Below are positions 31,815 to 41,573 of a stretch of 64,000 nt of DNA, piece after piece. The DNA comes from Pristionchus mayeri. Its lineage: Eukaryota > Nematoda > Chromadorea > Rhabditida > Neodiplogasteridae. The stretch covers positions 11,812,365 to 11,876,364 of the forward strand of contig BTRK01000006.1 of assembly GCA_036245805.1 (NCBI GenBank), written 5' to 3'. Position numbers and translations under genes: made by a program. Positions within the stretch are counted from its first letter, which is position 1. Each line of letters opens with the position of its first letter. A model generated the notes under the pieces. The model saw only the letters and a program-made list of their open reading frames with translations. It was not told the origin of the DNA and ran no database searches.

Positions 31815-33386
31815 TATGACGCCGTATTCATAAGGCACGGACAATTCGGGGAGGTCCTGGCACAGCGATTTTACGAAAATATGTAAAATGGGGTAGTTTT
31901 CCATGCTGATGACGATGGTCAGTGTCAATTTGCATAATGACCCTCCAATAGCGCACTATTGCGCCCGTTTAAATGACAAAATTTTCGGTTTGTTTGATCT
32001 AACATGTGTAAGAATGGTTCAAAAAATTTGAAAATTATTTTCCCCTGGTAGTTTTTCATTCTCTTCACGATGGGATTGAAATCATTACTTTAAAATCACA
32101 TCTTCATAGCTTTTTCGACTGAATGTATGCTTAAAACTCAAAAGTGCTTCCATCCAAAATGAAGGTATGCATTTCATACGGCCAGTAGGCCAGAAAACAA
32201 TTTTTGTGCAATTCTGAGTCTGGTATTTTGAGATATGATCGGTCAAAGTTTCAAGGTCCAAATCTCGTAGTGTCTTGTTTGCTTTCAAACAAACAAGAGA
32301 GCTCAGCGCTGAAGTTGACCAACATGCGTCCATGGCTCAATTGGGTAGACTTTGGCCTCGCACCCTCGGGGCACTGGTTTGATCCCTGTTGGCCCCGAAC
32401 TTTTGCTATGGCTTGAAGCAACCGATATTAATTTTTATCCTTTCCTTGAGCTTACTTCTCCTTTAGACACTTTTGAATTTGTACTGCAGTCCATCCTTCT
32501 CTTCCCTCATCTTCATTGACAACTCTCTGGCGTCCGCTCTATTCTCTGCCTCCCTCTGGGTACGATAGTATTCCCATGCGTAGGCACGAGTGTCTTTATC
32601 GATAGGGATGGAAGTCCGTTTTCGAATAGCCCATCCTTGACGAAGTGAAGTGGGAGTGAGGGATGGCTTGCAATTTTTACGAATTCCTTCGTCCTAAAAT
32701 ATTTACTAATAAAAATATCAAATATCTGAAGAAAAGAATTGATAAATACCTCAAATCGGAAAGAAGAAAACTTTGGCCTTCTGCAAGAGATCTGAAACCT
32801 TTGTAAAAGTTCGTAGCCCACGGGGATCGAACTAGTGCCCGAGGGTGCGAGGCCAAAGTCTACCCAATTGAGCCATGGACGCATGTTAGTCAGCTTTAGC
32901 GCTGAGCTCTCTTGTTTGTTTGAAAGCAAACAAGACACTATGAGATTTTGGACCTTGAAACTTTGACCGTTCATATCTCAAAATACCAGACTCAGAATTG
33001 CACAAAAATTGTTTTCTGGCCTACTGGCCGTATGAAATGCATACCTTCATTTTGGATGGAAGCACTTTTGAGTTTTAAGCATACATTAAGTCGAAAAAGC
33101 TATGAAGATGTGATTTTAAAGTAATGATTTCAATCCCATCGTGAAGAGAATGAAAAACTACCAAGGGAAAATAATTTTCAATTTTTTTGAACCATTCTTA
33201 CACATGTTAGATCAAATAAACCGAAAATTTTGTCATTTAAACGGGCGCAATAGTGCGCTATTGGAGGGTCATTATGCAAATTGAGACTGACCATCGTCAT
33301 CAGCATGGAAAACTACCCCATATTACATATTTTCGTAAAATCGCTGTGCCAACGTTTGTCTGAGTCTTAGGAATACGGCGTCTTAT
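31815..33386. mobile_element. Foldback element with tRNA-like arms and captured gene fragment
   Basis: The left arm (about 31815-32405) and right arm (about 32800-33386) are inverted copies of about 590 bp: GACGCCGTATTC at the left edge, GAATACGGCGTC at the right. Each arm contains a tRNA-like segment (plus strand about 32329-32395, minus strand about 32820-32883) with TGGCTCAATTGGGTAGAC and GGTTTGATCCC. The spacer of about 390 bp holds two open, spliceable exons of an unrelated gene (separate entry). It is inserted in an FBL6 intron. A single-arm relative is at 24288-24860. Confidence 0.65.
32463..32791 (-). pseudogene. Captured host gene fragment (two exons, intron retained) inside foldback element
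   Basis: Minus strand: acceptor TTTCAG, exon 32750-32791 (ISCRRPKFSSFRFE), donor GTATTT, an intron of 56 bp ending ATTTTAG, exon 32694/32693 down to a stop at 32463-32465. The second exon is open for 76 codons and reads DEGIRKNCKPSLTPTSLRQG, then KRTSIPIDKDTRAYAWEYYR, then a charged helical tail (REAENRADARELSMKMREEK). Both exons are in the same phase. The family is not recognised. Retention of an intron means capture at DNA level, as in Pack-MULE-type elements, not by retrotransposition. It is a C-terminal fragment; expression is unknown. Confidence 0.5.
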
Positions 33387-34518
33387 GTACTTAAAACAGT
33401 AATGTTATTATGCAAAAAAAACACTCAAAAAATCGAATTTCAAATAAGTAGTAATTTTGTTTCGAACCTGTTCGATAATAGGGTCGTTGGGTCCATTCAG
33501 AGTAACTCTCAGAAGAGGAGAAGAATCCCAATCTCTCGATCGCTCGAAGCGACTCCAGTCCAGTTTAGTTAGATCGTGGAAGGAGATATTAGATGCGAAG
33601 AGGCCGATCTCCATAGCCAGACTTCTCTGTCGGTGAATATTTTATTAAATATAAGAATAGGGAAGGTACGTATGATTATACACATGCGTTGGATATAAAA
33701 CTCACATCACTATCCTTGGGAAAAAAAACTCTCATCACTATCCTTGCACAGAACAACTCCATTGAGAGTCGATCGATTGTTGTCTCTCTTCATGAACTCC
33801 TTCACTCCCGCGCGGAAATGAGTGGAGACCTGGGAGTGTTGCATAATTTGAAAAAAAGGGGATTTCTATAATGTGAAAGAGGAGGAGCTTGTTCTGGTAA
33901 CACAAAAAATCATATTCTTATATGTGCACCTCAAAAATACATCGCCTTCCAATGTCATTCTATGTAAACAAATATTTCGTCATGAAAATTATAAAATTTA
34001 GCTTGGTCAGAAAGGCTAATAATTGCAGGACAGTAACAATATCTAAATAGTTAAATATTGAGCTAAAGAACACCTTTGCGAGATTCGCCAGATCGAAGCA
34101 TTCGCCATCTGTGTAGATATAGGAGAAGATACGAGTGAGGGGTGGCTAAGGAAGAGATTCCAAACTGGAAAAATCCATGGTAAGGTATTCCGATCATTCG
34201 GAGAGGTCGAATCCCAGAAACAATGATTCCCAGAATTGAAATCTGGGAATCCCGGATTCCCAAGGTCAGTTAATTTTCAATGAATATTTTCCAAATTTTG
34301 ACTATGCATTAACACCGTTATGCAGAACGTCTGTATTAAATTGCTGACAGAAGGAACAATTTTATTCACATTTAAAAATAATTATCTGAAATTGCTTTTC
34401 AAATTTAATTAATTTGGTGGAAGATGAAAATGAACAAAAACAGTTATGTTTCAGGTCATTCTCAAATAGTGAAAGCGAGAGACAGACTGATTATTTGAAT
34501 TCAAAGATTCAAATGCCG

Positions 34519-34850
34519 GAGGGGTGTCAACTGCACAACGGACAATTGCACAACAAATCGCCGTTCCCTTTCGATTTGACGTAGCTTCTTGGAAGTTGTT
34601 TCATTGTAACCAGGTGTTCCCATTTGACTATAAAAATCTTATTACCAGGCGATCATGAGTTTCAACGTATAGGGGTTCACGGAAAAAAATGCATTGATTT
34701 GGAGTAACACTCAAGTTCGCCTGCTAACAAGATTTATAAATTCAGATGTAGGGGAGCATATACTGGTTACAATGAAACAACTCCCAAGAAGCTATGTCAA
34801 ATCTAAAGGGAACGGCGATTTGTTGTGCAGTTGTCAACCCCCCCCCCCCC
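34519..34850. repeat. Palindromic MITE with C-run end in FBL6 intron D/C
   Basis: Inverted arms: GTGTCAACTGCACAAC / GTTGTGCAGTTGTCAAC, CAAATCGCCGTTCCCTTT / complement, and GCTTCTTGGAAGTTGTTTCA / complement, around a loop of about 130 bp. The right edge is a run of 16 C. Confidence 0.6.
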
Positions 34851-35871
34851 CCAAAACGCCAACCCTAGTAAGGCGATAAGGTATTTCACCAAAACCAGAT
34901 TAAAATTGACCTTCATATGAATATAAAAATGGGTATGGAAATGGTATTTATAGATGGTACCTCGGGGATTCAGGAAGATCCGTTTTATATTCGACCTTCT
35001 GAGTATCAACGAAATTGAGACGAAGACACTGGGAGGAGAACTCCTGAGAAAAAGAGTTTAGACTACGGTAGTATTAATCGACAACTGATAATTTTGACAT
35101 CGAATTTTGAGAACTCACTCGACAGAAGGCATTGATCCATCCAAAGTCAGCATCGGAAGATGGGATGGAAGAAGAAAACGAATGAGAAGACACTCCATCA
35201 TGACGATTATCGTTGAGGGAAGTCTGATTTAATCAGAAAGTTTAGAATGAGAAGGGAAAGTTAAGTACATTATCTAATTATAATTTTATTCACGGAATAT
35301 TAGTCCCGAATAAGAACAAATTAGTGATACTTTATGGGAAAACCCAGAATATCAGTCGAAAATGAACACCTCAGCCAATCTTCCCATCTTCACCAATTGT
35401 TTCTTCAGTTCGGCTACCATTGGAGTGTCTTTCTGCAGAGATGAAATATGAATGTTAATTTTGTTCCAATTAATTTGTGTACCATAGAGATTGTATTGGA
35501 TTGTGCATGAACGTCAATTACAAACAAATTCCACTAGTTATTCAGTCACATGAAAACGAATAAATGGAATAATCTATTTAAATAATATCAGCGGGCGCTA
35601 TTTGGGCGAACCTCCTTTGCCTCTCTCTTCACTGTTGTATTCTCATCTCCCTCACCAATAGTACTCGGAGCCTTCTGAAACAAACTATTCATTGAACATA
35701 ATAATATACAAACGTCAAAGGCAAATTACAAACAAAAATGTTCTGAAAACAAATAAAGAAATAAACCAAAATGCAAAAATTCGAACCTTGGAGCCTTTGC
35801 TATCAGTATTCATAGTTGTATCGAACTCAAATTCTGAAATAAATAAATATAAGCGAGAACACAACACGCCT

Positions 35872-36120
35872 AGGTATCCGGTGTGTGGAGGACACGGATT
35901 TGAGTAACCGTAAAGATGTATGTCAAATGGGGACGAAAATAGAGAGCCAGTCGACTATGCGGAGCTAGAACTAAGGGAACAATTGACGAGAAGGATGAGG
36001 GAATGGCCTCTCAAGAGATTGCGAGAGAGCGCGCGCGAGAAGAGAGTTCCAGAGAACGAGAGGGCGCTCGCGAGTCAACAACATGAAATGGCATATAAAC
36101 AGATGAGGGAGTGGAACTGC
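35872..36120 (-). promoter_or_regulatory. Purine-rich 5' segment of FBL6 (promoter-type repeat, copy b)
   Basis: Same order of words as upstream of FBL3: TATCCGGTGTGTGGAGGACA, GGGGACGAAAATAGAGAG, GTCGACTATGCGGAGCTAG, GGGAATGGCCTCTCAAGAG and GCGCGCGCGAGAAGAGAG, ending near GCATATAAACAGATGAGG. It begins 59 bp before the FBL6 start codon. A second, partial copy (36665-36790, GACGAAAATAGAGAGAGAAG to GCGCGCGCGAG) follows after a palindrome. Confidence 0.45.
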
Positions 36121-36241
36121 AGTTAAAATATCGCACTCGAGAGAAGTAATACCATTTCGTGGTTGGTATCAACTAATTAACTAATTGCTGGTGATGAGGA
36201 CTATCTGCCCTGTGAGCTGTAAAAAACCGAACATAACTAGG

Positions 36242-36664
36242 ACGAAAATGGGCCCATACCAAAATGTCCCCCCTCTCCCCCTGGCAGTACCCTCCCCTCT
36301 CCACAAATTTTGGAGTTTTAATTACATAACTTAATTAATTTGGGTTTAAAAGCTTCGCTCTTTTTTGGTTGTTAAAGTGTTTGAGCTGCTCTATCTTTTG
36401 TATGTTGATGCCTAAGAGCTCAGATTCACAGGAACTTCGCTACGATATCAAATGTAGTAATTATCGCATTTGAAGTGTAGCGAATTTCCTGTGAATCTGA
36501 GCTCTTAGGCATCAACATACAAAAGATAGAAGAGCTCAAGCTCTTTAATAATCAAGAAAGAGCGAAGCTGTTTAACCAAAATTAATTAAGTTATGTAATT
36601 AAAACTCCAAAATTTGAGGAGAGAGGAGGGTACTGCCAGGGGGAGAGGGGGGACATTTTGGTAT
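36242..36664. mobile_element. Palindromic element inserted in promoter-type repeat
   Basis: The arms (GGGCCCATACCAAAATGTCC on the left, its near complement on the right) pair over about 190 bp each. They include CTTAGGCATCAACATACAAA facing its complement, and leave a short AT loop. GACGAAAAT stands on both sides (before 36241 and after 36662), consistent with a 9-bp target duplication within the promoter-type segment. Confidence 0.6.
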
Positions 36665-36797
36665 GGACCCGACGAAAATAGAGAGAGAAGAGAGTCGACT
36701 ATCCGGAAATAGAAAAGGCAAAAAGACCGAACAAATAATAGTGCGAGAGAAGAGGGGAACGAGAGAAAGAGAGAGCGCGCGCGAGATTTGTGTCCAT

Positions 36798-36989
36798 TAG
36801 GGTGGCTGAAATGGATTTAGAGGGCCTCGGCAGATCAGAGACGGATGAGACGGTTAACCGTCCTCTCTGGCAGTCCTACCCTTTACTGTGGAGAGAGAGA
36901 CCTTCTCGTCTCTCTCTCCCTCCCCTTACGGATGACCCGTACGAGAGAGTAAAAACGACGGTTAACCGTGATCCATTTCAGCCACCCTA
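36798..36989. mobile_element. hAT-like MITE with 8-bp target duplication
   Basis: GTGTCCAT occurs at 36790-36797 and 36990-36997. The ends TAGGGTGGCTGAAATGGAT and ATCCATTTCAGCCACCCTA are perfect inverted copies, and ACGGTTAACCGT is repeated symmetrically inside. Non-coding. Confidence 0.75.
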
Positions 36990-37223
36990 GTGTCCATAGG
37001 TACGTAAACAAAGGTTAAATGGACTTACAGTATGCGATCATTCGATTGGGCAATATATAATCAACAATTGAGTTTCTTTGTATAGGAATAATATAATTAG
37101 GGAAAATGGTTATTATGATGGTTCCTATAAAACATTAAACGCAACTGCTCACTTGTACAACAAAATATCGCTTTTAAAATGATAATAACGCAAATTGTCT
37201 TCCTCCGAAACAAGATATTAAAG

Positions 37224-37239
37224 CAACGCATTTGAACGT
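37224..37239. promoter_or_regulatory. CAACG-N6-AACGT motif (copy 6)
   Basis: Identical to copy 5, including about 20 bp of left flank. It lies 148 bp after the stop codon position of FBL7 on the array axis, beyond the FBL6 upstream region. Confidence 0.45.
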
Positions 37240-37386
37240 CTTTGAAAGTCAATAAAACATTTAAAAATGAATTAAAATCGAACAACAAATTGATTGACCT
37301 TCTGAATAAATAGTTGAACAGGTGGAATTAAATCGACAACTTCTGAATACAAAAATAGATGGATATTTCACTCTAGATACGGTATC

Positions 37387-38030
37387 TTATTTGGATTCAA
37401 GTTTAGTCCATTTCAGGAAAAAGAAGGAAGTATCGTCTGGAGTGTCGATCGGTGGCTTCGTGAACTTCTCGTCCATGTCATCCCCCGTGATCTCCACGCA
37501 ATCGAAGGAACCATTACCGAGCTTCTACAAAAATCTACTTATTTAACGAATTTTCCGTTATTAAAATTCAAATGAATAAAAGGAAAATCTAATATGGAAA
37601 AAATTGTCTATGCAATGCTAATCTTTTCTCCGAATCTATTATGTGACAGCAATGCAAATAATATTCGATAATCTCTAAAAATTAAAACCTCATTAAAGTT
37701 ACCGGACGAGGACGAAACCCTGATCTGACCCTGATCTCGTCGCGTGTACGAGAGAGTATGCAAAAGTGAGAGAGCGCGGGATCACGCTGATCATTTCCGG
37801 CTTTCCCTTGAGGCTATTATTAATTTTTTAGCATTTTTGTATATTCGTTCTCAACTAATTCAGCCATCGGCTATTCGATGGAGGACAAAAAAATAAGGGG
37901 TAAATTTTTTTAGTGCTTACGTTACATAAGAGACCTACGTCATCAGACTTCTCCAGATCAACTCTTTTGAGAGTCGGTCGATTGTTGCCTTTGAACACAA
38001 AACTTTATCATTGAGAGCCACAAAAATGTC
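37387..38030 (-). pseudogene. FBL7: relic of a family copy (exon J plus scraps)
   Basis: Exon J 37387-37524 is intact for 46 codons (KLGNGSFDCVEI...KFTKPPIDTPDD). Upstream, the first bases of exon I (CTCATTAA on the plus strand) are interrupted at 37695 by a MITE. After the MITE only a piece of exon E is found (about 37935-38025, with GNNRPTLKRVDLEKSDD on the minus strand). F, G, H and D are missing. MITE insertion together with an internal deletion explains this. Confidence 0.65.
37695..37913. mobile_element. MITE, AAAGTTACC-end family, inserted in exon I of FBL7
   Basis: Opposite orientation to the copy at 2128-2350 and sharing its whole interior (GAGAGAGTATGCAAAAGTG, CCGGCTTTCCCTTGAGGC, GCCATCGGCTATTCGATGG). 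The left end AAAGTTACCGGACGAGGAC is intact; the right end stops at GGGGTAAATT without the GTCCTCGTCC terminus, so it is slightly truncated. Confidence 0.65.
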
Positions 38031-38115
38031 CGAATAAATTTGTGAATAGTAAGCGATACGTCGGAACCTTCTGAATACATAAATTGGGAAAATACTGGAG
38101 ATTGAATACAGTATC

Positions 38116-41100
38116 CTATGTCGCCTTAGCTTTAGTCCACTTAATCGATTCGAGGAAATAGTCGTCAGGAAGGTCGATCGGTGCCTTTGTGAACTTCTTC
38201 ACTTCCGTGTCGTCCTCGTCAACGAACTCCTCGATCCCCACGGATTCGAACGAACCATTCGCAAGCTTCTGTTAAATCAAAGCAATCGGATACATAAAAC
38301 GAGTTTGTTTAATAATCTATAAATAATGTAACCTCATTGAGGAAGTTTCGCCAGAATGAATAAGGAAGATCGAAAAAGGAGGAAGAAAAGTAGAGGCAGA
38401 CGAGGGAAACTCGAACGATATCCATCGATTCTAGCTGAGTAATGAATGTGGCTGAAAATTGGTAGCATATTGATCAATTTAATCACCCAGCATTGGGCTT
38501 ATTTCATTAGAACCTCATTATTTAAATGATGTTTGTTCTAGAAAATTGGTAACTATGTTTCTTTTTTTAAAAATAATATTGGAGACTATTTGAGTGAATG
38601 AACTTTTTTTGTGTAAACGCTTGGCACTAGCCAAAAATCGAAATTCGTGAGTGTAGCTCAGGCGTGGCTTATAGAGTGTTCTAGATTACGCATGGAGAAA
38701 TGAGCTGCACTGTAGTCCGAAAAAGTCATTTTTCAACTTTGTCATTTCGATATTGATCCGAAAGGATAATACATCTAAAATTGCGGAATATTCGTCATAC
38801 CTGCCAAGTTTCATAACAGTTGGATAAAAACTCCTGATAAAACAATGAAAAGTACGATATGTTTTAGGAATTTTCGAATTTTATCGCTTTCAGATGGAAC
38901 TTTTGGAACACCCCAATAGTTAGTAACTAGAGCTACAAAAAGAAGGAAAGAAAACATTCAATTTCCCCCATATGAAAGCGATAAAATTCTATCACACCCA
39001 AAACATATCTATTTTTCATTGTTTTATCCAGAGTTTTTGTCCAATTGTTATGATACTTGGCAGGTGTGATCGCTTTAATATTCCGCAATTTTAGAGATAT
39101 TAGCCGTTCAGATTAATGGCGAAATGTTAAAGTTGGAAAATTGACGTTTTCGGACTACAGTGCAGCTCATTTATTCATGCGTGATCTAGAACACTCTATA
39201 AGCCACTATAAGCCACTCACTGCGTACAAAATGTAGGAGGCTTTCGATTTTTTGCACATATGTTCATACTCTCAGATAGTCTCTCATGTAATTTGAGAGA
39301 CAACAAACTCGAATCGGAGAGGCCCGGCTCTTCAGAACATTTTATATTGAGCTCCTTAGCATGAGAAGCGATTTCGAGGATTGAAGAGCTGAAAATGTAA
39401 AGATAATCTGATGCTCCATCAAATACCCCAAGAATTAGCGAGCAAGATGTTTCATGCAAGCATTGAACGAAGATCCTTAAAATACCCCAGAATAATTTGT
39501 ATTTGATGATTTACGTGATGGTATCATCCATCCAAATGATAGAGATTCCAAGGTAGTCGATGGCCGACTTGTGCAGAAGCTGCGAGATGAACGGCCAAGC
39601 ATATTTATCGCAATTGTCGACATCGACATAATTGATGGATGTAGAGAGAAGGCCGATTACCTAATTCTTTTTATTATGGAAAAGAGAACCAGACATATTT
39701 TTTCACAATGGAAAATAAAGAACTAAACGACACCTAGGGCAGTGCATCAAAATATGCAAATGCTAATAGAAGTTTTGCATACTCTGACCTGCTCGGTGAC
39801 GGAATCATTTATTTTTTTCAGAATCACTCCAAGTACGGGATCAAGAGAGGAACCACATCGCTTGAATCGACCCATTTCCAGATTTGTTATTCCGTAGAAG
39901 GGAAGATTGGAGGGATTGAGATGAATCTCCATAAAAATTGGTCCGAACTGTAAATTAATAATCGATAAAATCTATCAGTAAGAACAATAGACATTGATGC
40001 AATGACATGGTAAATTTATTACCACGTAAATCTCCACTTTTTCGATAGCCGGTCGATTATTCGCTCTCCCCATGAACTCATTCACTCCAGTGTAGTAGTG
40101 CTTGGAGACCTGCTGTTAGGATTAAACAGTATACCATCGACAACAATAATGGAAAAGGTGGAGTAAGAAATATAAACTATGCACACAAATTATATAGAAG
40201 TTGTATGGTCAGTGATATGCAACTAGAAACATTAATTATGCAATGAACTACAACAACCAGAAATAATATTCTACCGTACCTTGGCAAGGTTGCCCATATC
40301 AGTACCGTCCTTGGCATTATGAAGATTAAAACAGACACGTTTGAAAGCCGGCCACAGAAGCGAATCCCAACAGGAAATGATATTAATAAGATGCATAGCT
40401 CGTGAGAGTATTGTAGTGGTAATGTAATTCAGGGGGGGGGGGGTGGAGGGCTAGTGTATTAAAAGAGGTCATCATAGACCGTAGTTCGTCGGGAGTATTT
40501 TAATTCTGAAATAAAAATTCTGTGGGATGGAGGGCTACTGTATTTATTAGTGCCACAAAATAGTAAGTCGGAGACCGTAGTTATTTGAGGGACATTTAAT
40601 TCTGAAGTAAACAAAAGTTGAACAACTGATAAATACGCCACCTAGATGTCTCGGGAAGACCAGTGTGATCTTCGACCTTGTGACTATCCGCGAGAGTAAG
40701 ACGATCGGTGGCCTAAATAAGTTTTGAATTACCATATTTCTGACAATGTGTACGATAGAGCAAAAAAACAAAAGTTTGAAACAAAAATGAAAGTAATGCG
40801 GAACTCACTTCGCAGAGGACATCCCTTTCGCCCGAGTCAGCCTCGACAGATGTGATGAGAGAAGGAGGGGATGTAGATGTCATCTCTCCAGAAGGACGAC
40901 CCTCGTTGAATGGAATCTGGTCGACGGTGTGTGATTTTAATGGAGGAGTGCTCATCGCCTGCAGAAGGAATTCTGTGGGATGGAGGGCTACTGTATTTAT
41001 TAGTTCCACAAAATAGTAAGTCGGAGACCGTAGTTATTTGAGGAAAATTTAATTCTGAAGTAATTTTTTTGTCACACATTTTTGTGATCTCACCATAACC

Positions 41101-41335
41101 TTCCTCTAGATGTTTACCCACAGAACTATTGTAGTATTCGGTAAAGCATGAATAAATCAATTCAAATTGTGTCAGAAATCAACATGGTGGATACGTTAGG
41201 ATTCAACAGAATACGGAATATAGAAGTGATGGAAAATATGGATTTTGGTGACTCTCGAAATACCTCATCAGCAGGAATGTCAGACTGATGCATCGACTGC
41301 AGTGAAGAGGAATCGCTAGAGGCTGAGTTTTGCAT
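38116..41335 (-). CDS. FBL8: F-box-like family protein, type II N-terminus
   Basis: Exons: J 38116-38268, I 38333-38451, H 39309-39388, G 39515-39660, F 39789-39947, E 40023-40109, D 40280-40370, C 40642-40712, B 40809-40958, A 41264-41335. They total 1128 nt, i.e. 376 codons including the stop, with all phases consistent. It starts MQNSASSDSSSLQSMHQ. B is Pro/Ser-rich (STPPLKSHTVDQIPF) and ends DVLCE; C reads ATDRLTLADS; D/E is F-box-like; J ends KFTKAPIDLPDDYFLESIKW. Oddity: before exon D the acceptor, CCAG or GCAG in other copies, reads CCTG, so D may be skipped or mis-spliced. The I/H intron contains a 550 bp palindrome. A CAACG-type motif lies 65 bp upstream of the ATG. Confidence 0.65.
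38664..39215. repeat. Palindromic element in FBL8 intron I/H
   Basis: TGGCTTATAGAGTGTTCTAG on the left is mirrored by CTAGAACACTCTATAAGCCA on the right. Inner pairs (ATGAGCTGCACTGTAGTCCG and complement, AACTCC/GGAGTT) continue inward. The centre contains GGAACACCCCAATAG, a mariner-like terminus, so it may be a decayed mariner duplicated in inverted form. Confidence 0.55.
40526..41062. repeat. ~90 bp direct repeat pair in FBL8 introns
   Basis: ATTCTGTGGGATGGAGGG through GAAGTAA occurs at 40526-40612 and again at 40970-41062 with only a few differences, flanking exons C and B. A shorter, diverged relative sits at 40440-40510. Exons C and B lie between the copies, so unequal recombination could delete them. 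Confidence 0.55.
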
Positions 41336-41399
41336 ATTCAATGAAGCCGAAAAGTAATTGCGAACATCTATTCAAACTGAAGCAAAATAGATATTCATA

Positions 41400-41415
41400 G
41401 AACGCATCAGAACGT
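41400..41415. promoter_or_regulatory. GAACG-N6-AACGT motif upstream of FBL8 (copy 7)
   Basis: It is 65 bp before the FBL8 start codon and 159 bp beyond the FBL9 stop codon, in the only gap between the two genes. Confidence 0.5.
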
Positions 41416-41573
41416 ATTCGAGAAATAAAAAAATAGACTCATTATGAACCCATATCTTTATCATAATACCATTAATTAACTGAACTTCAGAATATATCGG
41501 TTAAATTAAGGAGTTAAATCGGTAACTTCTGTAAACAATAATTAGGAGCATACGGTAGATAGGGTACCGTATC

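Larger units (their letters stand above)
31187..35813 (-). pseudogene. FBL6: type I copy lacking its 3' end
   Basis: Exons: G 31187-31341 (GLLSGPVKDVVLD...DLLLSSQLLRGS), F 33468-33626, E about 33706-33829, D 34074-34164, C 34961-35043, B 35119-35223, n3 35370-35432, n2 35612-35674, n1 35787-35813 (MNTDSKGSK). Exons H, I and J are absent: downstream of G lies the transposon cluster. The G/F intron carries a hAT-like MITE and the 1.6 kb foldback element; the D/C intron carries another palindrome. Exon E contains a short duplication (CTCATCACTATCCTTG twice). The 5' end is complete, and two stretches of promoter-type repeat lie upstream. A transcript would lack the conserved C-terminus. Confidence 0.65.

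Noticed and set aside
32513..32974. 153-codon minus frame across the foldback element
   Set aside because: It crosses from the arm into the spacer in a frame different from the well-formed captured exons.
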